Shown here: piece by piece, positions 50,967 to 59,640 of the stretch | How positions within the stretch are numbered: the first letter of the stretch is position 1 | Layout: every line of letters begins with the position of its first letter | Source of the DNA: Streptomyces chattanoogensis | GTDB lineage: Bacteria; Actinomycetota; Actinomycetes; Streptomycetales; Streptomycetaceae | Length of the DNA stretch: 64,000 nt | NCBI RefSeq assembly: GCF_001294335.1 | Contig: NZ_LGKG01000112.1 | Span: 1 to 64,000, forward strand | Reading direction: 5' to 3' | Notes under the pieces: generated by a model | Seen by the model: the letters and a program-made list of their open reading frames with translations, nothing else | What the model was told of the DNA's origin: nothing | Database searches by the model: none | Program-made: the position numbers and the translations under genes

Positions 50967-51338
50967 ATGCCGCAGTTCGGCGACCTGGAGGCCGCGATCA
51001 TGGATGCGGTGTGGGAGGCGGGCGAGCCGCTGCGGGTGCGCGAGGTGCTGGAGCGCCTCGAGCGCGCCCCCGAGCCCGCGTACAACACGGTGCACACGGT
51101 CACCGAGAACCTGTACCGCAAGGGCTGGCTGTCCAAGGAGCGCGACGGACGGGCCTTCCGTTACGGCGCGACCGCCGGCCGGGAGACGTATGTGGCGGGG
51201 CTGGTGGGCGAGGCGCTGGCCGGTAGCCGGAACCGTGTGGCGGCCCTGGCCGCCTTCGTCGAGCACATGGAGCCGGGCGAGGCCGAGGAGCTGCGCCGGC
51301 TGCTGGGCGCCGCCCGCGACGGGAAGGGCGAGCGCTGA
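50967..51338 (+). CDS. BlaI/MecI/CopY family repressor
   Basis: The 123-residue protein has the winged helix of this family (LEAAIMDAVWEAGEPLRVRE, APEPAYNTVHTVTENLYRKG) and the dimer helices at the C-terminus. Members repress beta-lactamase (BlaI), copper (CopY) or quinone/envelope stress genes. GAGGGAGGG lies just before ATG 50967. Its position between the sigma operon and a possible copper pair makes a copper or envelope role likely; no BlaR protease gene lies nearby. Confidence 0.9.
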   Translation: MPQFGDLEAAIMDAVWEAGEPLRVREVLERLERAPEPAYNTVHTVTENLYRKGWLSKERDGRAFRYGATAGRETYVAGLVGEALAGSRNRVAALAAFVEHMEPGEAEELRRLLGAARDGKGER

Positions 51339-51375
51339 CCCTCGTCTCCCATCGCCCCTCCCCCCGACCTCAGGA

Positions 51376-51392
51376 ATACCGGGAGGGGGTAT
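51376..51392. promoter_or_regulatory. CsoR-like copper operator
   Basis: ATACC-N7-GGTAT (ATACCGGGAGGGGGTAT) resembles the Streptomyces CsoR binding site, whose core is ATACCC...GGGTAT around a GC-rich centre. It lies 82 bases before the DUF6153 start codon. Confidence 0.55.
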
Positions 51393-51473
51393 GCTCGCCG
51401 TGGCGCACTTCGCCACCCGTACCGGACGAGCCGCCGTACGGGACGAACGGAAAGCCGGAGAGGGACACCCGCC

Positions 51474-51914
51474 ATGCACCGCACCGCGACATCGAGCAGG
51501 CCGCTGACGGCCCGGTTGCTCGCGGTGTGCGCCGTCGTTGCCGGGCTGTTCCTGATGCACGGTTCGCCGGCTGCGGCTGCCGGCGGATGCCACGGGACGA
51601 CGGCCGGTTCCCCTCCGATGACGCAGGCGCCCGCCGCGATGAGTGTGCATGCGGACGCTCCGTCGGCAGGCCACTTCGCCGGCAGCCCGCACGCGGCCCC
51701 GTACCTGGGCCCGGCCGGCACGGACGGCACGCTGTGCGTCTCCACCCCCGCGCACCCGTCGCCGGTACCGCCCGCAGCAGGCGCCCTGGCCGTTGTCGCA
51801 TGTGCGGCGTGGGAGCCTCTCGGCCGACGGCTTGCGGCCGTGGTGACGCGATGGCGGGGGCCGCCCGGTGAAGGGCGGGGAGTGCTGCTGCGCGTGGGCG
51901 TCGCGCGGACGTGA
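51474..51914 (+). CDS. DUF6153 family exported/membrane protein
   Basis: The 146-residue protein has an N-terminal hydrophobic segment (ARLLAVCAVVAGLFLMHG, about residues 13-30), then a Cys/His/Met-containing region (GGCHGTTAGSPPMTQAP, SVHADAPSAGHF) and a second hydrophobic stretch (ALAVVACAAWEPLG) with a basic tail. DUF6153 proteins are found beside metal-related lipoproteins in Streptomyces; the function is unknown. Met, His and Cys outside the membrane fit copper handling (inference). The CsoR-like site precedes it; a lipoprotein gene follows 99 bases later. Confidence 0.78.
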   Translation: MHRTATSSRPLTARLLAVCAVVAGLFLMHGSPAAAAGGCHGTTAGSPPMTQAPAAMSVHADAPSAGHFAGSPHAAPYLGPAGTDGTLCVSTPAHPSPVPPAAGALAVVACAAWEPLGRRLAAVVTRWRGPPGEGRGVLLRVGVART

Positions 51915-52013
51915 CAGGACCGTCGGCCCCGGGATCGCTCCTGGGCCGGTCCGGCGTCCTGCTCACCCGCGTACCGCCCGACAGCGGTGTGCTCACCTCG
52001 AAAGACTCTCCTG

Positions 52014-52934
52014 ATGTCCCTCGTTTCCCGCATGTCCTCGCGTCGCCGCACCCTCACCGCCGTCTCCGTCGGCAGTGCCCTGGCGCTGGCACTGACCGCG
52101 TGCGGCGCCGACTCCTCGCCCGGCTCCGCGACGCCGGGCGCGGACAAGCCCTCCGCCTCGGCACCCACGGCCGGCGCCGGGCACCACGACTCGTCCATGC
52201 CCGGCATGAAAATGAGCACCGGGGACGGCCTGGTCGCCGAGAAGGACGGCTACCGGATGGCCTCGGACGCCACCACGCTGCCGTCCGGCAAGCGGACCGA
52301 CTACCGGTTCACCATCACCGGCCCCGGCGGCAAGCCGGTCACCGGCTTCGCCCTCGAGCAGACCAAGCGCCTGCACTTCTACGCCATCCGGTCCGATCTG
52401 ACCGGCTTCCAGCACCTCCACCCCACCATGGCCGGCGACGGCACCTGGACCTCCGCCCTCGACGCGCTGCGGCCCGGCTCCTGGCGGGTGTTCGCCCAGT
52501 TCACCCCGGAGACCGGTGCGGGCAAGGGCCGGGACTTCGTGCTCAGCCGCAGCGTCACCGTCCCCGGCCCGGCAGCCACCACCGCCGTACCGAAAGCGGC
52601 CGCGACCACCACGGTCGACGGCTACACCGTCACGGTGAAGGGCGAGCTGATGGCGGGCATGGCCCACCCCCTCACCGTCACCGTCGGCAAGGACGGCAAG
52701 CCGGTCACCGGCCTCCAGCCGTACCTCGACACCTACGCCCACCTGACCGCCTTCCACGAAGGCGACCAGGCCTTCGCCCACCTTCACCCGGAGAACAAGG
52801 TGGACGGCGGCCACGGCGGGCCCCGCCTGCCGTTCCACGCCGAGCTGGCCAAGCCCGGTAACTGGCGGCTGTTCCTGCAGTTCCGGACCGCGGGCAGGCT
52901 CCACACCGCCGCCCTCACCCTGCACGTGAGCTGA
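52014..52934 (+). CDS. Met/His-rich lipoprotein, possible copper-binding
   Basis: The 306-residue precursor has a lipoprotein signal with lipobox LTAC and lipidated Cys30 (ATG 52032 would also serve). Next comes a Ser/Pro/Ala linker ending in a copper-ligand-like cluster: His57, His58, Met62, Met65, Met67. Two Ig-like beta domains follow (about 80-185 and 200-305), each with HLHP or FQHLHPTM motifs (two histidines). The repeat of the domain and the HLHP motifs suggest a surface metal-binding or metal-delivery protein. Its end shares a strong terminator with the convergent AfsR-like gene. Confidence 0.82.
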   Translation: MSLVSRMSSRRRTLTAVSVGSALALALTACGADSSPGSATPGADKPSASAPTAGAGHHDSSMPGMKMSTGDGLVAEKDGYRMASDATTLPSGKRTDYRFTITGPGGKPVTGFALEQTKRLHFYAIRSDLTGFQHLHPTMAGDGTWTSALDALRPGSWRVFAQFTPETGAGKGRDFVLSRSVTVPGPAATTAVPKAAATTTVDGYTVTVKGELMAGMAHPLTVTVGKDGKPVTGLQPYLDTYAHLTAFHEGDQAFAHLHPENKVDGGHGGPRLPFHAELAKPGNWRLFLQFRTAGRLHTAALTLHVS

Positions 52935-52939
52935 GCGGC

Positions 52940-55900
52940 TCACGCGTCCGGGCGCCGGGAATCCGCCGCCCGGACGCGTGCCGACGGATCGGCAGCCGGG
53001 CGGTCCTGGCAGTGTTCGAGTCCCTCGATCGCCAGCGCGCGCTCCTTGGGGTGCTCGCCGGCTCCGGGCAGGGCCAGCGCGGTGCGGAACTGTTCCCGTG
53101 CCTCGTCGACGCGGCCGGCCGCGGAGTAGGTGCTGCCCAGGCGGTAACGGATGTCCATCTCCAGCCGGTCGCGGTTGGGTTCGGCGAGGGGGGACAACGT
53201 CTGGTGCCGGGAGAGGGCCTGGTGGTGGAGGTCTGCGGCGGCGCCCAGGTTTCCCGCGCCGTGCTCCGCCGTGCCCAGCCGGGTCAGGATGATCGCGTGC
53301 AGGAGGACGTCCCCGGCCCGCTGCGCCAGGTCGGCCGCGTGGCGGAAGAGGGTCTTGGCCTCGCCGTAGTGGCCGAGGTCGAGATGGACGTCGGCGGCGG
53401 AGCACAGGGCCGTGCTGATCATGCGCGGCCGGCCGTTCTTCTCGGCGTGGGCGAGGGCGTCGGCGTAGCAGCCCAGCGCCTCCTCGCCGCGTCCCTGGGC
53501 GTGGTGGACGCCGCCGAGCAGGCAGAGCCCCATCGCGGCGAGCCAGTTGTCGCCGAGCCGCTGGGCCGGTTCCAGCGCGGCGGCGAGATGGGCGACCGCC
53601 TGCTCGGCCCGGCCCAGGGCCAGTTCGGCGGCGGCCAGCCCGGTCAGGGCCCGGGCCTCGTCGCGCCGGTCCGCGCGGCGGCGGCCGAGGTGGAGCGCCT
53701 CGGTGAACCAGGCGTGTCCCTGGAGGTAGCGGCCCTGGTAGATGTCGGTGATGCCCATGCAGCAGCGCAGTGCGGTGGCCATCCGCCGGTCCCCGGCCTC
53801 GTCCGCATGCCCGAGCGCGGTCTCCAGGGCCGTACGGCACTCGTGGTACCGGCCCCGGCGGATGAGGTAGTCGCTCAGGGCCTCGGCGATCCAGCACGCG
53901 TGGTCGGCTTCGCCGAGCGCCGCGGCGTGGCCGACGACATCGGCGAGCTCCGGGCCTGCCGCGTCCAGCCAGGCGTCGGCGTCCTTCCAGTCCGCGAACG
54001 GCGCCGCACCGGACCGCGGCCCGGTGGGGAAACCGTCCGGGCCCCAGTCGCTGGCGATCCGGCCCGCGTCCAGATAGAGGCGGAGCGCGGCGGTGCGGAC
54101 CGGGCCGGCTTCGGCGGGTACGGCCTGGGCGAGCCGCCGCGCGTGCACCCGGACCAGATCGTGCAGCCGGTAGCGGCCCGGACGGGGCTGCTGCACCAGG
54201 CTCGCGTCGACCAGGCTCTCCAGGATCTGCTCGGCATCGCCGGGCGGCCGGCCCAGCATCGCCGCCGGTGTCAGCGGGTCGAACTCGACGGTCGGCGACA
54301 GGCCGAGGGCGCGGAAGCCGAGCTGCTGCTCCGGCGTGAGCTGGTCGTACGACAGCCGGAAGGCCGTCTCCACGCTGCGGTCCCCGGCGCTCAGCTCGCG
54401 CAGCCGGCGATCGTCGCCCGCCATGCGCTCCACCAGGTACGCCAGCGTCCAGGCGGGGCGGGTCTGCAGCCGCGCCCCGGCGATGCGCAGCGCCAGCGGC
54501 AGCCCGTCGCACAGCTGGACCAGCTCGCGCGTCGCCGCCGGCTCCCGGTCCGCGCGCTCCTCGCCCACGATGTGCCGGAGCAGGGACAGTCCGTCGCCGG
54601 TCTCCAGGGGCTCCAGGGTGACGCGTCGGTCGGCGTCCAGTCCGGCCAGCCGCCGGCGGCCGGCCACCATCACCGTGCTGCCCGGTCCGGCGGGCAGCAG
54701 CGGCCGTATCTGCTGCGCGCTCAGCACATCGTCCAGCACCAGGAGCAGCCGCAGTGAGCTGGTCGCGGCCCGCCATGCGGCGGTGAGTTCGTCGAGGTCG
54801 TCGGGCACCTCGCTGTCGGCTGCGCCGAGCGAGCGCAGCAGCCGCCGCAGCACGCGCTGGGGCGTCAGGCGCTGTCCGCGCCGTCCCGTGCTGTGCGTGC
54901 GCAGGTCCACGAAGAGGCAGCCGTCCGGGTGGTGGGCGCGCAGCACACCGGCCGCGCGGACGACGAGTGCGGTCTTGCCGACCCCGGCGGTGCCGTCGAC
55001 CGCCACGACCGCCACGGATCCGGGCGGCGGGGGCGCGGTCAGCAGTGCCAGTTCGCGCTCCCGCCCGATGAGGCGGCCGGTGTCGCCCGGCAGTTCGTCG
55101 ACCGCGCGGCAGGGCCGGGGCGGTCGCGCGGGCGGGGGCGGGGACGGGGCGGAGCGCGCCGCCGCCGGGCCGAGGAGCTGCTCGTCGTCCCGGCGCAGCA
55201 CCTCCTGGTGCACCCTGCGCAGTTCCCCGCCGGGCTCGACCCCGAGCTCGTCGCGCAGCCGTGCGCGCATGTCCTGATAGGCGCTCAGCGCCGCCACCTG
55301 GTGTCCGCTGCCGTAGAGGGCGCGCATCCGCAGCGCGGCCAGCGACTCGTCGTACGGATCGGCGGCCGACAGCGCGACGAGGTCGTCCAGGGCCTCGGCG
55401 GACCGGCCGAGCAGAACCAGGCATTCGAGCCGTTCCTGCTGAAGCGTGCGCTGCTGCTGCGCCAGCCGCCCCCGCTCGCCCTGTGCGAACGGTCCCGGGA
55501 GCCCGGCCAGCGGCTCGCCCCGGAACAGGGCGAGCGCCTCGGAAAACCGGTCCCCCGCGGTCGCCGGATCACCGGATTCCCTCGCGCGCCGCGCCTGACC
55601 GGCACGCTCGGCCAGCTCCGCCACATCGAGCCGCACCCCGTCGCCGGCGAAGCGGTACCCGCCCCCGCCGCTGCGGATCAACGACCCTGCCGGTCCGACG
55701 CCTTGCGCGTCGAACGCCTTGCGCAACGGGTAGACGTAGCTCGGCAGTACGCGGCGCCCGGAGTTCGGAGGCCGGCCGCCCCACACGTCGACGAGCAGCT
55801 GCTCATGACTGACCGGTGTGCCCCTGCGCAGCATCAGCGCGGCCAGCACCGCCTGCCGCCGGGCCGGTCCGAGGTCCACCGGAGTCCCGTCCCGCCAGGC

Positions 55901-55993
55901 CCGCACCGGCCCGAGCACCGCGATCCGCAGCCCATGAAAATCTCCCCCGTCCACCCCGAAGCCTCCGCTCCCCCACGCTGCCATCGGCATCAT
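52940..55993 (-). CDS. AfsR/SARP-type regulator with NB-ARC and TPR domains
   Basis: The 1017-residue protein has a SARP N-terminus: an OmpR-type winged helix (LGPVRAWRDGTPVDLGPARR) and a bacterial transcription activation domain (about 105-255, GVEPGGELRRVHQEVLRRD). An NB-ARC ATPase (about 300-570) has Walker A GTAGVGKTALV and Walker B LLLVLDDVLSAQQ. About eight C-terminal TPR-like helices follow. It is built like AfsR and large SARP activators of secondary metabolism or stress. No biosynthetic cluster adjoins it, so its regulon is unknown. Start ATG 55993 or 55987; the homology begins near residue 20. Confidence 0.92.
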   Translation of the reverse strand: MMPMAAWGSGGFGVDGGDFHGLRIAVLGPVRAWRDGTPVDLGPARRQAVLAALMLRRGTPVSHEQLLVDVWGGRPPNSGRRVLPSYVYPLRKAFDAQGVGPAGSLIRSGGGGYRFAGDGVRLDVAELAERAGQARRARESGDPATAGDRFSEALALFRGEPLAGLPGPFAQGERGRLAQQQRTLQQERLECLVLLGRSAEALDDLVALSAADPYDESLAALRMRALYGSGHQVAALSAYQDMRARLRDELGVEPGGELRRVHQEVLRRDDEQLLGPAAARSAPSPPPPARPPRPCRAVDELPGDTGRLIGRERELALLTAPPPPGSVAVVAVDGTAGVGKTALVVRAAGVLRAHHPDGCLFVDLRTHSTGRRGQRLTPQRVLRRLLRSLGAADSEVPDDLDELTAAWRAATSSLRLLLVLDDVLSAQQIRPLLPAGPGSTVMVAGRRRLAGLDADRRVTLEPLETGDGLSLLRHIVGEERADREPAATRELVQLCDGLPLALRIAGARLQTRPAWTLAYLVERMAGDDRRLRELSAGDRSVETAFRLSYDQLTPEQQLGFRALGLSPTVEFDPLTPAAMLGRPPGDAEQILESLVDASLVQQPRPGRYRLHDLVRVHARRLAQAVPAEAGPVRTAALRLYLDAGRIASDWGPDGFPTGPRSGAAPFADWKDADAWLDAAGPELADVVGHAAALGEADHACWIAEALSDYLIRRGRYHECRTALETALGHADEAGDRRMATALRCCMGITDIYQGRYLQGHAWFTEALHLGRRRADRRDEARALTGLAAAELALGRAEQAVAHLAAALEPAQRLGDNWLAAMGLCLLGGVHHAQGRGEEALGCYADALAHAEKNGRPRMISTALCSAADVHLDLGHYGEAKTLFRHAADLAQRAGDVLLHAIILTRLGTAEHGAGNLGAAADLHHQALSRHQTLSPLAEPNRDRLEMDIRYRLGSTYSAAGRVDEAREQFRTALALPGAGEHPKERALAIEGLEHCQDRPAADPSARVRAADSRRPDA
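52941..52980. terminator. Bidirectional terminator with a perfect 14-bp stem
   Basis: CACGCGTCCGGGCG (52941-52954) pairs with its exact complement at 52967-52980 over a 12-base loop. It starts 7 bases beyond the lipoprotein stop and covers the last codons of the convergent AfsR-like gene. Confidence 0.85.
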
Positions 55994-56197
55994 CGAGATT
56001 TCATGGGCATTTCAGCGCCTCCCGCGATGGTTGGCAAGACAGCCTCGACACCCACCGACACCCACCGACACGGCCGGCAAGCCAAGGAGACCACGAGAGA
56101 GGCAAGGCACCGGGCGCGGGGCACCTCGGCCGGCTCCCCGCCCGCCTCCTGCGGATGTGCCGGCCAACCGTTCCTGCCACTTCCCGACCAGGAGGTC

Positions 56198-57196
56198 ATG
56201 TTGAGCGAGCACCGCCCCACCCGCAGAAGCATCTTGAAAGCCGTCGGCGGAATCGCCGCGGCCACGGCTCTCGGCGGCGCGAGCATCCTCGCGGGGGCGT
56301 CGTCGGCCGGTGCGGCCGAGGACGGCTCCGGACTGCGCGTCAAGGAGCACAACGAGGACGATCCCCGCATGTGGTACTACCGGTTCCAGACCGACGCCAT
56401 CGGCTGGGACATCGGACCGGCCGTCAACGTCCTGCTCCCGGACGACTACCACACCAGCGGACGCACGTACCCGGTCCTCTACCTGTTCCACGGTGGTGCC
56501 GAGGACTTCAGGTCCTGGGACCGGACGATGGAAGGCGGCATCCGCGCCTACACCGCCGGCCAGCCGCTCATCGTCGTGATGCCCGACGGCGGAGCCGCGG
56601 GCTGGTACTCCAACCCGGTCAGCTCCAACGTCGGCCCCCGGAACTGGGAGACCTTCCACATCGACCAGTTGATCCCGTGGATCGAGGCGAACTTCCGGAC
56701 GTACGCCGAGCAGGAGGGCCGCGCCGTCGGCGGGTTCTCGATGGGCGGCTTCGGCGCGCTGAAGTACGCCGCCAAGTACCCCGACCGCTTCGCCTCGGTG
56801 AGCGCCCACTCCGGGCCGCCCAGCCTGCGCGGCGACCTGGGCGCGGTCGCCCACTGGGCCAACCTGTCCTCCGCGGCCAAGGACCTGGCCGGCGGCACCA
56901 TCTACGGTGAGCCGTGGGACGAGGCCAAGGTCAGCGCCGACAACCCGATGGAGCACCTGGAGACCTACCGCGACAAGCGGGTCTTCCTGGTCGCCGGTAC
57001 CAGTCCCGACCCGACCGACCCGTTCGGCTGGGGCAACGAGACCGAAGTGCTGCGCGGCCAGCGGGAGTTCAAGGGCGCGCTCGACGGCGCCGGCATCCAC
57101 TACGAAGCGTACGAGGACGGCGGCGGACACTGGGTCCGCCCCGACCGGGCCAGGCAGGACATCGAGGGCATCGTCGACCGGCTCCGCAAGGCGTAG
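56198..57196 (+). CDS. Tat-exported esterase (alpha/beta-hydrolase, antigen 85-like fold)
   Basis: The 332-residue precursor has a twin-arginine signal (PTRRSILKAVGG, residues 7-18), a hydrophobic core and cleavage near SSAGAA (35-40). The mature enzyme is an esterase-D/tannase-like alpha/beta-hydrolase: oxyanion segment YLFHGGAED, nucleophile Ser181 in GGFSMGGFG, base His311 in GGGHWVRP and an acidic residue in AGTSPDPTDP. It hydrolyses unknown esters outside the cell after folded export. AGGAGG precedes; ATG 56198 is two bases from it and TTG 56201 five bases. A strong terminator follows. Confidence 0.88.
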   Translation: MLSEHRPTRRSILKAVGGIAAATALGGASILAGASSAGAAEDGSGLRVKEHNEDDPRMWYYRFQTDAIGWDIGPAVNVLLPDDYHTSGRTYPVLYLFHGGAEDFRSWDRTMEGGIRAYTAGQPLIVVMPDGGAAGWYSNPVSSNVGPRNWETFHIDQLIPWIEANFRTYAEQEGRAVGGFSMGGFGALKYAAKYPDRFASVSAHSGPPSLRGDLGAVAHWANLSSAAKDLAGGTIYGEPWDEAKVSADNPMEHLETYRDKRVFLVAGTSPDPTDPFGWGNETEVLRGQREFKGALDGAGIHYEAYEDGGGHWVRPDRARQDIEGIVDRLRKA

Positions 57197-57214
57197 ACCG
57201 GCCGCACGAGGAAG

Positions 57215-57243
57215 AGGGCCCCGGCCGCTGAGGCCGGGGCCCT
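57215..57243 (+). terminator. Intrinsic terminator after the esterase gene
   Basis: AGGGCCCCGGCC (57215-57226) pairs perfectly with 57232-57243 over a 5-base loop and is followed by TTTC, an intrinsic-type terminator that may also serve the convergent TetR gene. Confidence 0.85.
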
Positions 57244-57275
57244 TTCGTGACCTGCCCGCGGCCCGGCAGGCCCGG

Positions 57276-57920
57276 TCACTCGTCGGGTGCGGTCTTCAGC
57301 TGATGCGCGAGGCCGCCGAGGATCATGCGCAGACCCAGTTCGAAGCCGCGGTCGTCGAGTGCCGTCGGGGCCGGGTCCACCCGTGCGGCGGCTTCGAGGG
57401 AGTCGGCCAGCGCGGGGTAGTCGGGGCGGTACTCGGACGGCGGCCGGGAAAAGCCCGCCGCGTAGGTTTCCAGGGCCGATCCGATCACGAGGAAGTCGAG
57501 GGCGGCGGCGGTCTCGGCGGCCAGTGCGGGGGTGCAGCCCGCGCGGATCAAGGTGGCGAGCAGGGTGTCGTACTCGCTGAGCGCGCCCTCGGTGTGCACA
57601 CCGCGGCGGGCGACCAGCGCGATGGCGTTGGGGTGGCGCTGGAAGACGCGCCGGTAGCCGCGCGCATAGGCGGCGATGCCCTCGCGCCAGGGTGCGCTGC
57701 GCAGCGGGGTGTGGTCGATCTCGGCGTCGAGCAGTTCGCTGACGAGGTCCAGGACGTCGTCCTTCGAGCCGATGTGGTGGTACAGCGAAGCGCCGCGCAC
57801 GCCCAGCCGGTCGGCCAGCGCCCGCATGGTGAGCGCTTCGTAGCCGCGGTCGTCGATCAGCTCGAGTGCCGCGCGCGCTATGGCCGTCCTGCTCAGCAAT
57901 GTCTGATGTGGGCGGCCCAC
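57276..57920 (-). CDS. TetR family repressor
   Basis: The 214-residue protein has the TetR helix-turn-helix at residues 10-60 (LSRTAIARAALELIDDRGYE, ADRLGVRGASLYHHIGSKDD) and a TetR_C-like ligand domain (EGIAAYARGYRRVFQRHPNA). GTG 57920 begins at the homology; an ATG at 57983 gives a longer form. It is divergent from the permease/deiminase operon with a small palindrome between, so it probably represses that operon. The ligand may be agmatine or another amine (inference). Confidence 0.9.
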   Translation of the reverse strand: MGRPHQTLLSRTAIARAALELIDDRGYEALTMRALADRLGVRGASLYHHIGSKDDVLDLVSELLDAEIDHTPLRSAPWREGIAAYARGYRRVFQRHPNAIALVARRGVHTEGALSEYDTLLATLIRAGCTPALAAETAAALDFLVIGSALETYAAGFSRPPSEYRPDYPALADSLEAAARVDPAPTALDDRGFELGLRMILGGLAHQLKTAPDE

Positions 57921-58013
57921 GGCACCACTCGCTTCCCCTCGAATTCCTGGCTTTTCAAGGTTACTCACCGGCAACGGCTTCACAGACCGGGCGGACGGCC
58001 TTAGCTTCGCTGC

Positions 58014-58026
58014 CTAACAAAGTTAG
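58014..58026. promoter_or_regulatory. TetR operator candidate before the permease gene
   Basis: CTAAC-AAA-GTTAG is a perfect inverted repeat in an AT-rich patch 33 bases before the permease start, between it and the divergent TetR gene. Confidence 0.6.
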
Positions 58027-58058
58027 TTTTACTCCGAACCACCGAGGCGAGGTACGCC

Positions 58059-59615
58059 ATGCCCCTGCCCCCGCCCCCCTCTCCCGCCGACGCCGTCGGC
58101 AGATCCGACGGACCCCACGGACCCGACGGCGATGCCGTCCGCCTGGCGTCACTGGGCTACACACAAGAACTCCGCCGCAGCCTGAACGTCCTGGGGAACA
58201 TCTCCATGGGCTTCGCCGTGGTCTCCCCGGTGGTCGCGCTGTACGCGGTCTCCATGATCGGCACGATGATCGCCGGACCCGCCTGGGTCTGGGCGCTGCC
58301 CGTCGTCCTGGCCGGCCAGTGCCTGGTGGTCAACGTCTACTCCGAGCTGACGTCCCAGTGGCCGCTGGCCGGCGGCCCCTACCAGTGGGGCCGCCGGCTC
58401 ATCGGTCCGTCGTTCGGGTGGCTGAGCGGCTGGGTCTGGCAGTTCGCCGTGATGTTCGGCAACACCACCGTGGCCTATCTGGCCTCGCCCTGGGTGTTCG
58501 CGCTCATCGGGGTGACGCCGTCGCCCGGCGCGATGGTCGCCGTCTCGATGGCGATCGTGCTGCTCTGCGCGCTGGTCAACGCGTACGGCATCGGCTTCCT
58601 GAAGTGGTTCGTCTCGGCGGGGATCGCGGGCGAGGCGATCGCCTCGGTGCTCGTCGGACTGTCCCTGCTGCTGTTCTTCCGCAAGCACCCGTTCTCGCTG
58701 TTCACGCACACCTTCGGTGCCGAGGCGCTGTCCGGCGGCTCCGTACCGCTGGCCTTCCTGACCGTGCTGGCCGTGGCGGGATGGGCCTTCATCGGCTTCG
58801 ACGCCTGTGTGTCGACCGCCGAGGAGACCAAGGACGCCGGCCGCCAGGTGCCCCGGGCCATGTGGTGGGCGCTGCTGTCCGTCGGCGCCGTGGTCATCCT
58901 CAATGCGGTGGCCGTCGCCGTCTCCTACCCCGACACGGCAACCGCCGTGGCGGGCAAGGACATCGACCCGGTCACCACGGCCGTGGTCACCTCGTTCGGC
59001 TCCTGGTCCGACAAGCCGTTCGTCCTCGTCGTCCTGGTCAGCTTCCTCGCCTGCGCGATGGCCTCCCAGGGCGGTGCCGCCCGCGGCCTGTACTCACTCG
59101 CCCGCGACGACGTCTTCCCGTTCTCCCGGCAGGTGCGCAAGGTCAACGGGCGCCAGGCACCCATCGGCGGTCTGATCGCCTCGACGCTCGTGTCCGGTGG
59201 GGCGCTGCTGCTCGGTATGAACGCCACCGCGATCGGCTCGCTGATCGCCTTCGGCACCGCGGCCACCTTCGTGCCGTTCTTCCTGGTCGCCGCCGCTGCC
59301 CTGGTCGCACGGCTGCGCGGCACCTGGGTGCCCGGCGGTCATATCCGGCAGGGCCGCAAGGGCACGGTGCTCAACGTCATCGCCGTGGCCTGGACCGGCT
59401 TCGAGGTCACCAACGTCTGCTGGCCGCGTGCGGTGCTCGCGCCGCCCGGCGCGCCCTGGTACCAGATCTGGGCCGCACCGCTGGGCGTCGCCGTCGTCCT
59501 GGGCGCCGGCGCGGCCTATCTGATGGCCCGTCGGCCCCAGGAGAAGATCCGGGCCGCCGCCCCGGAAGGCGCCCCCGAACGTACCGCGGCGGCGGCCGCA
59601 TCCCAGCCCGAGTAA
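58059..59615 (+). CDS. APC family amino acid/amine permease
   Basis: The 518-residue protein has about 12 spans. The N-terminal motif (SLNVLGNISMGFAVVSPVVA) is typical of the amino acid transporter group related to GABA and putrescine carriers. GWAFIGFDACVSTAEETKDA and PFSRQVRKVNGRQAPIGGL are further family segments. It imports or exchanges an amino acid or amine. ATG 58059 follows GAGGCGAGG. It is followed 25 bases later by an agmatine deiminase gene, so agmatine, putrescine or a related amine is the likely substrate (inference). Confidence 0.9.
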   Translation: MPLPPPPSPADAVGRSDGPHGPDGDAVRLASLGYTQELRRSLNVLGNISMGFAVVSPVVALYAVSMIGTMIAGPAWVWALPVVLAGQCLVVNVYSELTSQWPLAGGPYQWGRRLIGPSFGWLSGWVWQFAVMFGNTTVAYLASPWVFALIGVTPSPGAMVAVSMAIVLLCALVNAYGIGFLKWFVSAGIAGEAIASVLVGLSLLLFFRKHPFSLFTHTFGAEALSGGSVPLAFLTVLAVAGWAFIGFDACVSTAEETKDAGRQVPRAMWWALLSVGAVVILNAVAVAVSYPDTATAVAGKDIDPVTTAVVTSFGSWSDKPFVLVVLVSFLACAMASQGGAARGLYSLARDDVFPFSRQVRKVNGRQAPIGGLIASTLVSGGALLLGMNATAIGSLIAFGTAATFVPFFLVAAAALVARLRGTWVPGGHIRQGRKGTVLNVIAVAWTGFEVTNVCWPRAVLAPPGAPWYQIWAAPLGVAVVLGAGAAYLMARRPQEKIRAAAPEGAPERTAAAAASQPE

Positions 59616-59640
59616 CGCAGCGTCAGGTAAGGAGATCCCG

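Noticed and set aside
51911..52861. An alternative 316-codon frame over the Met/His-rich lipoprotein
   Set aside because: It is an Arg/His/Pro-rich shadow frame. The frame with lipobox LTAC, HLHP motifs and beta-domain pattern is the real one.
52940..55993. A secondary-metabolite cluster next to the AfsR-like regulator
   Set aside because: The neighbours are a lipoprotein, an esterase and an agmatine unit; no polyketide, peptide or terpene synthase genes are present in the window.
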